64,000 nucleotides of DNA from Bacteroidales bacterium UBA5197 (GTDB lineage Bacteria; Bacteroidota; Bacteroidia; Bacteroidales; Lentimicrobiaceae): assembly GCA_002412885.1 (NCBI GenBank), contig DHVX01000086.1, forward strand, positions 7,624-71,623, given 5' to 3'. A program made the translations under genes and the position numbers. Below, one piece after another: positions 44,633-53,654 of the stretch. Position 1 is the first letter of the stretch. Every line of letters starts with the position of its first letter. The notes below the pieces were generated by a model. The model was not told the DNA's origin and did no database searches. It saw only the letters and a list, made by a program, of their open reading frames with translations.

Positions 44633-45544
44633 TCAACCAATAACCCGCTTTCGCAGATCTGAGGGTTTATCCCCTGAAATATTTCTGAACTCCCGGATAA
44701 AATGAGCCTGGTCATAATATCCTGATTCCAGGGCAATAGAAGTCAGACTCTGCGAAGTTGGGAAAAGCCCCAATGCCTTGTGAAATCGTGATAAACCGGC
44801 AAATCTGCCCGGAGTTATGCCAACATAGTCTTTAAACAATCTTTCAAACTGTCGTTCGCCAACGAAAAGCGATCTGGCAACTTCTCCCGGCCCTGTTTCG
44901 GATGAGAATTGACTAAGCATTTCAACACTTTTTCTGATCATGGCAAAATGCCGTTGATTCACAACCCTCATGCGGCGGAGAATGAAATCCTCAATCAACA
45001 TCAGCCTTTGCGGAAGGGTTTGGGCAGCGGCTACTCGCATTCCAATATCATGCAAGCCTTTTTCAACTTCAGTAAGGCCAACGGTAAGGTGGGTAAAATG
45101 ATGGGCAGGAATTCCGAACAATGCGTTCGAAGCATATGGATGAAAAACCACCCCAAGCAATCCGGCCTGCCCGTAGGAAAAGATATCCTTGAAAGTGGTG
45201 AATTGCCCGCAGATAAGACTGTGTGGCTGCAAACCGGCTTGCATGCCACCATAGCTTTCGCTGAAAGGGTTTCCGTAATGAAAAATTAATTGTGTTTCGC
45301 CATTTGGCAATAAGCGTTCATGCAGATATCCTCCCGGCTTCTCAAGCTGCCAGAAACACTTTACAAATGCCGACACCTTTTCTCCGGCAGGAAAAACCCT
45401 GAGTTCGGGTATCACCGACTCAATTACTTGCCCGGAACTGGTGTTTATGGTCATTGGCAGGTCAGATAATAATTGATGGATTAACAGCGAAGGAAATGAA
45501 AAATGGCCACTGAAATCATCGCTGTCTGATTCCGGAATTTTCAC
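44633..45544 (-). CDS. AraC-family transcription regulator
   Basis: A 303-residue regulator. The N-terminal ~150 residues form a cupin-like sensing region of the DUF6597 kind (LRVFPAGEKVSAFVKCFWQL, LLPNGETQLIFHYG). The C-terminal ~100 residues have the two AraC helix-turn-helices: SLFVGERQFERLFKDYVGITPG and LTSIALESGYYDQAHFIREF. The ligand and targets are unknown. It diverges from oadA, whose promoter lies in the shared ~190-base spacer, so oadA control is possible; M28 peptidase control is another option. Confidence 0.88.
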   Translation of the reverse strand: MKIPESDSDDFSGHFSFPSLLIHQLLSDLPMTINTSSGQVIESVIPELRVFPAGEKVSAFVKCFWQLEKPGGYLHERLLPNGETQLIFHYGNPFSESYGGMQAGLQPHSLICGQFTTFKDIFSYGQAGLLGVVFHPYASNALFGIPAHHFTHLTVGLTEVEKGLHDIGMRVAAAQTLPQRLMLIEDFILRRMRVVNQRHFAMIRKSVEMLSQFSSETGPGEVARSLFVGERQFERLFKDYVGITPGRFAGLSRFHKALGLFPTSQSLTSIALESGYYDQAHFIREFRNISGDKPSDLRKRVIG

Positions 45545-45567
45545 TTTATTGGATGCTATTCCCGGTA

Positions 45568-45575
45568 CAAAGTTA
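45568..45575 (-). promoter_or_regulatory. Bacteroidota -7 box for the AraC-type gene
   Basis: Minus-strand TAACTTTG, a perfect TAnnTTTG, 24 bases before the start at 45544. Confidence 0.45.
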
Positions 45576-45645
45576 CAAATGTGTCATATTTTTTTCATCC
45601 CGGAAATAATTTTTCGCTTCCTATCGCATTGAATATTAATTCTTT

Positions 45646-45653
45646 TACTTTTG
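45646..45653 (+). promoter_or_regulatory. Bacteroidota -7 box for the oadA-like gene
   Basis: TACTTTTG fits TAnnTTTG and lies about 82 bases before the ATG at 45735, leaving a moderate leader. No -33 TTG is found at the usual spacing. Confidence 0.4.
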
Positions 45654-45734
45654 CAGAAAGGGTTTTAATCAGACAGACTATTAATCTATTACGAATATTT
45701 TACTTCGTCCACTTTTACATATCTCATTTCACTT

Positions 45735-47465
45735 ATGGCTAAAAAACTTCAAATCAGAGACTTGACCTTACGCGACGGACAGCAGTCGATGTTTGCTACC
45801 CGCATGACCCAGCAACAGATTGACCGTGTGCTGCCTCTTTTCCGTGAAGCCGGCTTTTATGCCATGGAAGTCTGGGGTGGTGCCGTTCCTGATTCTGTGA
45901 TGCGGTACCTGAACGAAAACCCCTGGCATCGACTGGAAAAGATAAAAGAAGGAGTTGGAGATGCTTCAAAATTAACTGCATTATCACGTGGCCGCAATCT
46001 CTTCGGATACAACCCATACCCCGACGATGTAATTGATGGATTCAACCGGAATGCCATCAAATCCGGTGTCAGCATCATGCGGATTTTCGATGCATTAAAC
46101 GACACCAACAACATCGGATCAACCATTAAATCGGTGAAAGAAAATGGTGGAATTGCTGACTGTGCGATTTGCTACACCGTTGATCCTTACTTCTCAACCA
46201 TGAAGAAGTTAAAGGCTATTCTTCAGGCCAAACCACTTCAGACACACATATTTACAGATCAGTATTACCTGAGTCTTGCCCTTGAACTTCAGGAAATGGG
46301 AGCAGATATGATCTCCATCAAGGATATGGCAGGGTTGATTCCTCCGCTCAGGGCGGGAAGACTCGTCAGGCTTTTTAAGAAAAACCTCAGCATTCCTGTT
46401 GATTTTCATACCCATTGCACTCCCGGATACGGGCTGGCGTCCATACTGATGGCCATCGTAAACGGCGCTGATATTGTGGATACAAACATCATGTCGTTTT
46501 CCGGAGGCACTGCAGGTGCTTCGTTCGAGATTATACAATTGTTCTGCGACAGAATGAATATTGACACCGGCGTGAATCTTGAAGCTGTGGTTAAGATTGA
46601 CGCGGTTTTGCGCGAAATAAGGCATGAACTTGCTGAATTTGATCAATATAAGGAGTTCCCGAAAGAGTTCAACATCTTAACCGACAAACTTCCGAAGGAC
46701 ATTGACGAGATGTTTGAGTTGGCCATTGCCTTCGCAAAAGCTGATAAAGAAGAAGACCTGCTTACCACCTGTGCAAGGATTGAAAGCTATTTTAACTTCC
46801 CCGAACCAGATGAAAAAGTAAAAGAAGCCGAAGTTCCCGGAGGCATGTATTCAAATATGCTGGCACAACTGAAGCAACTGAAACTCGAGAAACTGCTGCC
46901 ACGCACACTGGAGTTAATCCCATCCGTTCGTATGGATGCCGGTTGCCCGCCATTGGTTACCCCAACCAGTCAGATTGTGGGGGTGCAGGCTGTAAATTGC
47001 GCCATCGATGAATTGAAAGGACAACCCGTGTACACCACCAAATCCATTCAGTTTGTCAATCTGGTGAAAGGAATTTATGGCAAAACTCCACTGCCTGTTG
47101 ATCCTGAATTCAGGTACAAAATTGCAGGTGTGAAAGAGGAAACGCCTTACGATCCCCGATTTTATAAACGTCAGGAAAATACTGTGTTTCATGAGTATGG
47201 CGGTGTAAAACTGGCTGAAAATGAAAAAGAGGAGTTGCTTCTGGAGCTCTTTCCTGCTGTAGCCGGCGATTATCTGAAGCGCCGTGTTGAGCAGAATTAT
47301 CTGGATGAAATTCACAGGATAGAAGACGAAAAACGCGCCATTTTTGAAGCCGAAAAACAGGCTTACGAACAACTCTCCCCTGAAGAAAAAGAAAAGCGAC
47401 TGATTGAAGGCCTTTACCATTACGACTGGACAACAGAGGATGGTGATACGCTGGGGCACTCGTAA
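45735..47465 (+). CDS. oadA: Biotin-dependent carboxyltransferase subunit (oxaloacetate decarboxylase alpha / pyruvate carboxylase B type) without biotinyl domain
   Basis: A 576-residue protein. The carboxyltransferase TIM barrel starts at residue 1 (IRDLTLRDGQQSMFATRM), has the metal-binding DFHTHCTPG near 224-232 and the NGADIVDTNIMSFSGG segment, and continues with the conserved PYC_OADA region (MYSNMLAQLKQL). Family members often carry a C-terminal biotinyl domain with AMKM; here the protein ends after a charged helical tail (EEKEKRLIEGL...) with no such lysine motif. A separate biotin carrier must be used, but none is encoded nearby. The reaction moves a carboxyl group between biotin and pyruvate/oxaloacetate. 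Methylmalonyl-CoA-type use cannot be excluded. Confidence 0.85.
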   Translation: MAKKLQIRDLTLRDGQQSMFATRMTQQQIDRVLPLFREAGFYAMEVWGGAVPDSVMRYLNENPWHRLEKIKEGVGDASKLTALSRGRNLFGYNPYPDDVIDGFNRNAIKSGVSIMRIFDALNDTNNIGSTIKSVKENGGIADCAICYTVDPYFSTMKKLKAILQAKPLQTHIFTDQYYLSLALELQEMGADMISIKDMAGLIPPLRAGRLVRLFKKNLSIPVDFHTHCTPGYGLASILMAIVNGADIVDTNIMSFSGGTAGASFEIIQLFCDRMNIDTGVNLEAVVKIDAVLREIRHELAEFDQYKEFPKEFNILTDKLPKDIDEMFELAIAFAKADKEEDLLTTCARIESYFNFPEPDEKVKEAEVPGGMYSNMLAQLKQLKLEKLLPRTLELIPSVRMDAGCPPLVTPTSQIVGVQAVNCAIDELKGQPVYTTKSIQFVNLVKGIYGKTPLPVDPEFRYKIAGVKEETPYDPRFYKRQENTVFHEYGGVKLAENEKEELLLELFPAVAGDYLKRRVEQNYLDEIHRIEDEKRAIFEAEKQAYEQLSPEEKEKRLIEGLYHYDWTTEDGDTLGHS

Positions 47466-47484
47466 AGAATAAGCGTTTAAAGCA

Positions 47485-47571
47485 TTTCAATCCCGAAGCT
47501 TCCGGAACTCACCGCTGGTTTCGATAGCCATTGGAATTGCAGAGCGATCAGAGTTCTGTTTATTGTGCACA
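47485..47571 (-). repeat. Truncated copy of the cassette spacer repeat
   Basis: About 87 bp matching the first part (minus-strand sense) of the repeats at 48507-48875 and 49683-50033, including CCCGAAGCTTC and GGAATTGCAGAGCG. It ends 1 base from the Mrr gene stop with TGTGCACAAT, complementary to the core at the start of the same gene's cassette. The part that would hold the palindromic core is missing, so the array seems cut off on the oadA side. Confidence 0.75.
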
Positions 47572-47572
47572 G

Positions 47573-48469
47573 TTATTCTTCTTCAAAAAAGTCGTTATCA
47601 ACCTCTTTTACTTCGTAAAAAGTTTTTACTTGAACACCAACATTGTATTGGAGCATTAAGTCAACCAGTTTAGCTCCGTCAATTAATACAATTGAGTGAT
47701 GCGCTTCTCTAGCCTTTTTAATGGCAGAATCGTCAAAAGTTGATGTTGTAATAAAAACGCCCTTGTTAGTATCTCCACTCATTGCTCCAATAAAATTCCT
47801 GATATCTTTTTCACGAACTTTGTTTTCATTGTAGCGTTTTGCTTGAGTGTAAATCTTTTCTAAACCTAATTTATCTTCATTAATTATTCCATCAATTCCA
47901 CCATCACCTGATTTTGAAGTTTCAACAAAATCACCATATCCCATTTTTTTAAGAAGAATAAGGATAACTTTCTCAAAATAATATGGGTCTATTTCTTTTA
48001 GTTTCTCTAAAAGTTCCGATTTTACTTGTTTTTCAATAGTTGAAAAGCCAGAATCAATTAAATCCTGAGGTGAAGCATTTTCAACTTTAATCGGATCTAC
48101 ATCTATATCATTTTCTTTTTCGGTTTTTACTGATTCTCTATGATTGATGAAATCGTGATCATTTTGAAGTTCCTGTAATGTCAAAAAACCCTTTTTTAAG
48201 GCTCTTTTCCCTTTTTCTGTAATTTGAACCTCTCCTCTTTTTGGGTAAGAAACAAACTTAGCCATTTTGAGATATGATTTACCCCAAAGTATCCTGTCAA
48301 TTAAAACATTCGCGCCTGAACTAGTTTTTTGTTTAAGTAATTCATCAGGCAAATCAGAGTAATAATTATCACTAACAAAAACAGCTAATTCGCGACTTTT
48401 AAATGACTCAGCAGAATTTAAAGTTTCTAGAATTGGCAGGAAGGTTTCATGATATTTTGGTAATTCCAT
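47573..48469 (-). CDS. mrr: Mrr-type restriction endonuclease (cassette D)
   Basis: A 298-residue protein of the Mrr family. An N-terminal winged-helix region (about 1-95, Mrr_N) is followed by the PD-(D/E)xK nuclease domain: DPYYFEKVILILLKKMGYG, then GDGGIDGII near 187-195 and the catalytic YTQAKRY near 206-212. Mrr enzymes cut methylated DNA (type IV restriction) and lack a cognate methylase, as here. The gene lies in the cassette-like array: its ATG is 38 bases inside a GTTGTGCAT core and its stop is directly followed by TGTGCACAAT. A defence gene is a typical integron-cassette or island cargo. Confidence 0.9.
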   Translation of the reverse strand: MELPKYHETFLPILETLNSAESFKSRELAVFVSDNYYSDLPDELLKQKTSSGANVLIDRILWGKSYLKMAKFVSYPKRGEVQITEKGKRALKKGFLTLQELQNDHDFINHRESVKTEKENDIDVDPIKVENASPQDLIDSGFSTIEKQVKSELLEKLKEIDPYYFEKVILILLKKMGYGDFVETSKSGDGGIDGIINEDKLGLEKIYTQAKRYNENKVREKDIRNFIGAMSGDTNKGVFITTSTFDDSAIKKAREAHHSIVLIDGAKLVDLMLQYNVGVQVKTFYEVKEVDNDFFEEE

Positions 48470-48506
48470 ATTATTTTATTTTAAGGTTATTTTTCAACTC
48501 ATAATT

Positions 48507-48875
48507 ATGCACAACGCCGAAGCTATAAGCTGGCAGGCATTTAAAATTATCCATCTCCGCGGCTTGCAGAATGTCCGTTAAAATTACAAATTTCCCGGAT
48601 ACCACAATGTGCCTGCTTGCGTAATGTTTTAGTTGAACCATGAAAAGAGGCAAAAAGCTGCTTTGCATCTGCAAACAACTGTCTGCTTTTTCACTTCAAT
48701 CCTTTAAAAAGCGTCTTTAAGTACATAGGCACCTCAAGGGATGCGCTGCATTGAGCTTGTCGAAATGCGCCGTATTGAGCCTGTCGAAATATAGTTCAAT
48801 CCCGAAGCTTCGGAAACTCATCGCTGGTTCCGTTAGCTAGAGGAATTGCAGAGCGCTTAGTGTTCTATTTATCGG
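48507..48875 (-). repeat. Long cassette spacer repeat, copy 1 (attC-like)
   Basis: About 369 bp nearly identical to 49683-50033. On the minus strand it opens with CCGATAAA just after gene C and ends in a GTTGTGCAT core before the Mrr gene. An imperfect inverted pair, GCTGGCAGGC (48529-48538) and GCCTGCTTGC (48611-48620), encloses a ~72-base loop. A tandem TTGAGC(C/T)TGTCGAAAT unit lies at 48751-48790. Confidence 0.85.
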
Positions 48876-48898
48876 CTGCTGTTATTATTTTCAATCGA

Positions 48899-49675
48899 TT
48901 AGAATCTAATAAAATTTGCCCTTGAATAAGTGCCAGGATTCGCATGGTCTCCTAACTCAAAGTCAAAGTTTACATATTCTATATTTGTAAATTCAGTCAA
49001 GTTATATATTACTGAAGCTAAATATGAATCTGCTCCAGCGGTTCCACATTGTTCAGTTAAAAAATCACTGTCATCTATTTGAACAAAAACTGTATCATTT
49101 GAAATTCTGTTCAGTTTAAGAATAATTTGAGGATTTTCTTCGTTTAATTTCTCTATTACTTGATTTAGTGTCTGCGACTTTAAACTATTAATTTCCTTCA
49201 TGTAGAATTTTGAGGCTATTGTGTCAAATTCCACAGACCAATTCTTTTTCGATTCAATTATTTCTTTGTTATTTAATTTATATTTCATCCAATTGTCAGG
49301 AATTTGTGGTTGATCAATTTTCCATTTCTTCTCTATGGAAGTCCACATTAAATAAGGGCCATCAAATCCTTCAATAAATAATAGTTGAAATTCATTGTCA
49401 TTTAGTTTTTGGTACTCTGGTTCTAAGAAATCAGGATGGTCAATGAACCCGAATTTCTTTAGTGTTTCCCAATCATTTGATTCAGGTAATCCATTTGTTT
49501 TTCTGTAAGCCTCAATTTGGTCGATAATTTTATTACCCAATTTAATATCTGAATGACGATTTATGGTAAATGGAAGCTTTAACCATATCAAATAAAGAAT
49601 TATTAAAGAAACAATCCCTAATCCCAATATTTTAAATCCTTTTCTCAAGTTAAATATCAATTTTTTTCTTGTCAT
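48899..49675 (-). CDS. Membrane-anchored protein of unknown function (cassette C)
   Basis: From the ATG at 49675 the protein has 258 residues; the upstream ATG at 49729 lies inside the spacer repeat and would add 18 residues, so 49675 is preferred. A basic N terminus (TRKKLIFNLRKGFK) is followed by one transmembrane helix (about 15-33, LGLGIVSLIILYLIWLKL) and a large extracytoplasmic domain with many charged and aromatic residues. I do not recognise the family. The low-GC composition differs from the housekeeping neighbours. It starts eight bases after the CCGCTAAC core at 49683-49690. Confidence 0.7.
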   Translation of the reverse strand: MTRKKLIFNLRKGFKILGLGIVSLIILYLIWLKLPFTINRHSDIKLGNKIIDQIEAYRKTNGLPESNDWETLKKFGFIDHPDFLEPEYQKLNDNEFQLLFIEGFDGPYLMWTSIEKKWKIDQPQIPDNWMKYKLNNKEIIESKKNWSVEFDTIASKFYMKEINSLKSQTLNQVIEKLNEENPQIILKLNRISNDTVFVQIDDSDFLTEQCGTAGADSYLASVIYNLTEFTNIEYVNFDFELGDHANPGTYSRANFIRF

Positions 49676-49682
49676 TAAATAA

Positions 49683-50033
49683 CCGCTAACACCCCAAGCT
49701 TTGCGCTGGCAGGCATTTAAAATTACCAATCTTCGCGGCTTGCAGAATGCCCGTTAAAATTACAAATTTTCCGGATACCACACTGCGCCTGCTTGCGTAA
49801 TGTTTTAGTTGAACCTTGAAAAGAGGCAAAAAGCTGCTTTGCATCTGTAAACAATTGTCTGTTTTTTCACTTCAATCCAATTAAAAAACGTCTTTATGTA
49901 CATAGGCACTTCAAGGGATGCGCTGCATTGAGCCTGTTGAAATGCGCCGTATTGAGCCTGTCGAAATATAGTTCAATCCCGAAGCTTCGGGACTGGGTCT
50001 TGCAGACCGCTCAGAGTCCTGTTTATTAGCAAT
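49683..50033 (-). repeat. Long cassette spacer repeat, copy 2 (attC-like)
   Basis: About 351 bp, closely matching copy 1 across its length. On the minus strand it starts with ATTGCTAAT after gene B and ends with GTTAGCGG before gene C. The inverted pair GCTGGCAGGC (49705-49714) and GCCTGCTTGC (49787-49796) is kept at the same spacing as copy 1. The TTGAGCCTGT unit pair lies at 49928-49967. Confidence 0.85.
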
Positions 50034-50042
50034 AGTTGTTTC

Positions 50043-51695
50043 TTATTGAATCAACAATTTTTTAAAATATATTTTGTCTTTAATTAGTATTTTTACTAAA
50101 TACAAACCCGGTTTAATTCCTTGAAGTAATATTTCATTATGTTTTTGAGTAACATTACTGGTAAATAAGATTTTACCTTCAACATTACAAACAATAATTG
50201 TTGCTTTTTGATTAAAATTTGATGGCAAATCAATATTAAATAAACCTGATGATGGATTAGGGTATATATTAACTTGATCTAATGTATTAATATCTATATT
50301 TAAAAGAGGATATACTGTATCAACCTTTGCTATGAAAATATAAGATGGTAAATCTGAAGACATATTATTCAAGTAAGTAATTCCAACTATGTAGATATTA
50401 TTTGAACTATCTATCGTTATACTTTCTCCTTTGTCCCATGAGGGGTATCCATACTTACCAATAGTAATAATCTCACCGTTTTGGTTGAATTTCATTAATA
50501 AAATATCCAAACGAATACCATTTCCAAGTATTATTTCACCATTTAATTCTATACCATCAAAATAACCTGTTAAAATTACATCATTGTTTTTGTCAATTAC
50601 AATAGAATTTCCAGAGTTCTCATTTCCATCATAATCTCCATGATACTGACCAATGAGATTAATCCAATCCATATCTCCCTGAGAGTTATATTTAACGAGA
50701 AATGCATCATTATGTGAATCAGGTATTAAAGAATCCCCAAACATGCAATTATGACATCCGATATATCCTGATATATATAAGTTATCTTCATTATCTATTG
50801 CTAATGATTTTCCTTTTATATAATTATTATCGCTGCCTTCTTGTATTAAATTGACAAACTCACCATTTTGATTATATTTAAAAACTAAAAATTCTCCAAC
50901 TTCTTGCGCAACAGTATCAGTAATTGCATCATAGCCTGAAAAATAACCTGTAGTATAAATATTATTGTCTGAATCAGTTAATATGCTATATAAGTCACTT
51001 CTATTTTCTGTAACCTGTTTTGCAAAAATACAATTGTTTTGACTATCATATTTGGCAAAGAAGGCATTTTGTACATCAATATAAACATAATCTCCCCATG
51101 GCGTATATTGCCAATAACCATATGATGTCATCGTTATATCGCCAAAGCTTGATGTGCCTGAAAATCCTCCACATATATATAGGTCATTGTTTTTATTGAC
51201 ACATAATGAATTCGAATTCTCATCTCCAATACCTCCATCAGAATTAATACTTATTGTTTCTCCTGTATTTTTTACTTTTAGGAGAAATATATCGGTGCCT
51301 CCATTTGAAGTAATTGTTGTATCATTTAATAATAGAGTATTGGAAAAGGTTCCGGTACAAACAATATTCATGCTTGTATCAAAACAAATCTGCCCTAATG
51401 AAATAGGAGTATTACTCCCCAAACTTCTTGACCAGATGAGATTGCCGTCTAAATCCAATTTAAATATAAAAATATTTCTATCTGCCAGGCCTGTAACTAC
51501 GCTATCTCCCAATATTAAGTCCCCATAAAATTCGCCTGCCACATATAAATAACCATTTTCATCTGAAATTATGCTTTTAGCTATATTATTACCTGAAGAT
51601 CCAATAATATTGTTCCAGTCAAACTGTATATTCTGACCAAGAATTTGGCTAGATGTAAAAGCCAAAGTGATTAAAGTTAGAATTATCGATTTCAT
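50043..51695 (-). CDS. Secreted beta-propeller protein with T9SS type A sorting domain (cassette B)
   Basis: A 550-residue protein with a signal peptide (residues 1-20, cleavage after ILGQ). Its body consists of repeated SBBP/delta-60-like blades (GYLYVAGEFYGDL, NNIYTTGYFSGYD, NNIYIVGITYLNN), each of the form GN(I/L)Y..G.. F.G. The last ~75 residues (NIYPNPSSGLFNIDLPS to the KKLLIQ end) form a type A T9SS sorting domain. It is AT-rich compared with neighbours. It begins 43 bases inside the GTTAGCAAT core and ends ten bases before ATTGCTAAT, so it is laid out as a cassette. Confidence 0.85.
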   Translation of the reverse strand: MKSIILTLITLAFTSSQILGQNIQFDWNNIIGSSGNNIAKSIISDENGYLYVAGEFYGDLILGDSVVTGLADRNIFIFKLDLDGNLIWSRSLGSNTPISLGQICFDTSMNIVCTGTFSNTLLLNDTTITSNGGTDIFLLKVKNTGETISINSDGGIGDENSNSLCVNKNNDLYICGGFSGTSSFGDITMTSYGYWQYTPWGDYVYIDVQNAFFAKYDSQNNCIFAKQVTENRSDLYSILTDSDNNIYTTGYFSGYDAITDTVAQEVGEFLVFKYNQNGEFVNLIQEGSDNNYIKGKSLAIDNEDNLYISGYIGCHNCMFGDSLIPDSHNDAFLVKYNSQGDMDWINLIGQYHGDYDGNENSGNSIVIDKNNDVILTGYFDGIELNGEIILGNGIRLDILLMKFNQNGEIITIGKYGYPSWDKGESITIDSSNNIYIVGITYLNNMSSDLPSYIFIAKVDTVYPLLNIDINTLDQVNIYPNPSSGLFNIDLPSNFNQKATIIVCNVEGKILFTSNVTQKHNEILLQGIKPGLYLVKILIKDKIYFKKLLIQ

Positions 51696-51738
51696 AATTT
51701 GTTTGATATTTTTCTATGTTTGTTAAAGTGCTTCAATT

Positions 51739-51870
51739 ATTGCTAACGGTTGAGGCTAAGCGCTGGCGGGCAGTTTTGAAAACAGATCATTCCGGCCAGC
51801 AGAATTTTCAATAAATATACAACCTTTCCTTTATTAACCATCTGCCCGATAGCGTTTAGTCTTTGTGCTT
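51739..51870 (-). repeat. attC-like imperfect palindrome, copy 3, interrupted by the insertion sequence
   Basis: On the plus strand AGGCTAAGCGCTGGCGGGCAG (51753-51773) pairs with the arm at 51842-51862 at 18 of 21 positions, the rest being G/T wobbles. The ~68-base loop is like those in copies 1 and 2. ATTGCTAAC at 51739-51747 gives the minus-strand core GTTAGCAAT of cassette B. The IS1182 element begins right beside it at about 51871. Confidence 0.7.
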
Positions 51871-53629
51871 GTTGCACAACTATAAAGATACGGAATTATT
51901 TTTTAGCGGTTATTAACCGGTGTTTGTTTATAAATAACTGTCATTCAGTTGAATAGGCGATTATTCTTTTGTATCTTTAAGTTATGCAAGGACGAATAGA
52001 ATACAACCCAAAGCTAATGTACCAGTTACATCTCGATAACCTGGTGCCTAAAGATAATTATTACAGACAACTTGATCAGGTGCTGGATCTGGAATTTCTG
52101 TACAAGGCAACGGCTGAATACTATGGGGATGAAGGCCAGGAATCCATTGATCCTGTGGTGTTTATAAAGATATGCCTGGTTGGTTATCTGAACAATATAA
52201 ACTCTGACCGCAGGTTAATCGAATATTGCGGAAATTGCCTGGATGTCAGGCTATTTATCCGGTATGATCTTGATGAAACGCTTCCCTGGCATAGTACCAT
52301 AAGTCGCACTCGCCAGTTGTATGGCGAAGAGGTGTTTCTGGCATTATTCCGGAAAGTGTTAAGTATGTGCGTTCATAAAGGCATGGTCCGGGGCAAACGC
52401 CAGGCTATAGATTCTGCATTTATTAAAGCCAACGCAAGTATGGATTCGCTGGTTGAAAAAGAAGTTGTCGAAGATGCCGGAATGTATCTGGATGAATTGA
52501 ACGAAGGTTCGGAGTATAAAGTGAGCAAAACCAAAAAAGCAATTGTTGAGAAGCACCACGCCTGGAAGGTTAAAGCATACAAGGGTCAGCCTTCCAATCA
52601 AAATACCAAACAGCTGAACGATTTTGGTGAACCAATCCGGCCCAAATACCTGAGCAATCATACCCACTATTCGCCAACTGATCCCGATGCCCGCATCAGT
52701 GTAAAAGTCGGGAAATCCCGCCAACTTAACTATTACGGGCAAATTGCAGTGGATGATGCTCATCATGTAATTACCGGTGCAATGGCTGATTATGCCGATC
52801 AGAGAGACAGCCAGTGCCTACCTGCTATCCTTGAACAAACCATTGAAAACCTGAACGAAAACGAGATAAGAACAGAACAGATAGCAGCCGATACCGGATA
52901 CAGCAGTGGTGAAGCGCTCCGGTACTGCGAAGAACATGCTATAGAAGCCTATATCCCAAACTTTGGACTGTATAAACCTACGCGTGAAGGATTCATCTAC
53001 AACAAGGAACTTGACCGTTACGAATGCACCCGTGGCAACAAAGCTATCCTGCCTTTTCGCCAGATCTTTACTGACAAAAAAGGCTATCAGAAAAGAGTAT
53101 ATCGTTCAGATAACAGCAAATGCAAAAACTGCCCATTGCGTAGTTCATGCATTGGGAAAAGTGATTTCAAGAAACTTGATGACAGCATCGACAAACCATA
53201 TTATGACCGGATGCACCAGCGGATGCAAACGCAATATGCGAGAAAAATCAGCAAGATCCGGAGCAGCACTGTTGAGCCTGTCCTTGGAACCCTCATTAAC
53301 TATCTGAATATGAAACGGGTGAACACCCGGGGAATAAACAAGGCTAATAAGCATGTTCTTATGGCAGCGCTGTGCTATAACCTGAAGAAATACATGAAGT
53401 TTAAATCCACCAAGGTGATTTCTGTAATAAAATCAATGGATATGAACAAAATAGGAGACTTTTTCAACATTTCTGAAGCTGTTTCAGGCCTGATCAATGG
53501 GTTTTTAATCAATATGAGGCTTATGGAAGCACCTTGCCATTTTAAAATTCTGACAAGCAACGATCGCAGCCTGGAGAGCTATGCTGCAGAACAGGTTGAA
53601 ATCTTCTTTCAGGGATGATGTTGTGCAAC
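51871..53629 (+). mobile_element. IS1182-family insertion sequence
   Basis: About 1.76 kb bounded by short inverted ends GTTGCACAAC (51871-51880) and GTTGTGCAAC (53620-53629), exact complements over ten bases. It contains one transposase gene. No obvious target duplication flanks these ends. It lies in the spacer between cassettes A and B and points against the array's direction. Confidence 0.7.
51984..53618 (+). CDS. IS1182-family transposase
   Basis: A 544-residue DDE transposase that looks full length. The N-terminal DUF772-like region begins RIEYNPKLMYQLHLDNLVP and contains DPVVFIKICLVGYLNNI. The catalytic region includes RQAIDSAFIKANAS (first Asp), QIAADTGYSSGEAL (second Asp) and the later STVEPVLGTLINYLNMKRV (Glu), with a four-cysteine CKNCPLRSSC segment between. 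No frameshift or internal stop is seen, so the element could be active. The chosen ATG follows a TATCTTTA stretch. Confidence 0.92.
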   Translation: MQGRIEYNPKLMYQLHLDNLVPKDNYYRQLDQVLDLEFLYKATAEYYGDEGQESIDPVVFIKICLVGYLNNINSDRRLIEYCGNCLDVRLFIRYDLDETLPWHSTISRTRQLYGEEVFLALFRKVLSMCVHKGMVRGKRQAIDSAFIKANASMDSLVEKEVVEDAGMYLDELNEGSEYKVSKTKKAIVEKHHAWKVKAYKGQPSNQNTKQLNDFGEPIRPKYLSNHTHYSPTDPDARISVKVGKSRQLNYYGQIAVDDAHHVITGAMADYADQRDSQCLPAILEQTIENLNENEIRTEQIAADTGYSSGEALRYCEEHAIEAYIPNFGLYKPTREGFIYNKELDRYECTRGNKAILPFRQIFTDKKGYQKRVYRSDNSKCKNCPLRSSCIGKSDFKKLDDSIDKPYYDRMHQRMQTQYARKISKIRSSTVEPVLGTLINYLNMKRVNTRGINKANKHVLMAALCYNLKKYMKFKSTKVISVIKSMDMNKIGDFFNISEAVSGLINGFLINMRLMEAPCHFKILTSNDRSLESYAAEQVEIFFQG

Positions 53630-53654
53630 GGCTACCTTTGTTAGCATGCGTAAT

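Noticed and set aside
48471..48674. 67-codon minus-strand frame upstream of mrr
   Set aside because: It lies within the spacer repeat and is not kept open in the second copy at the same place.
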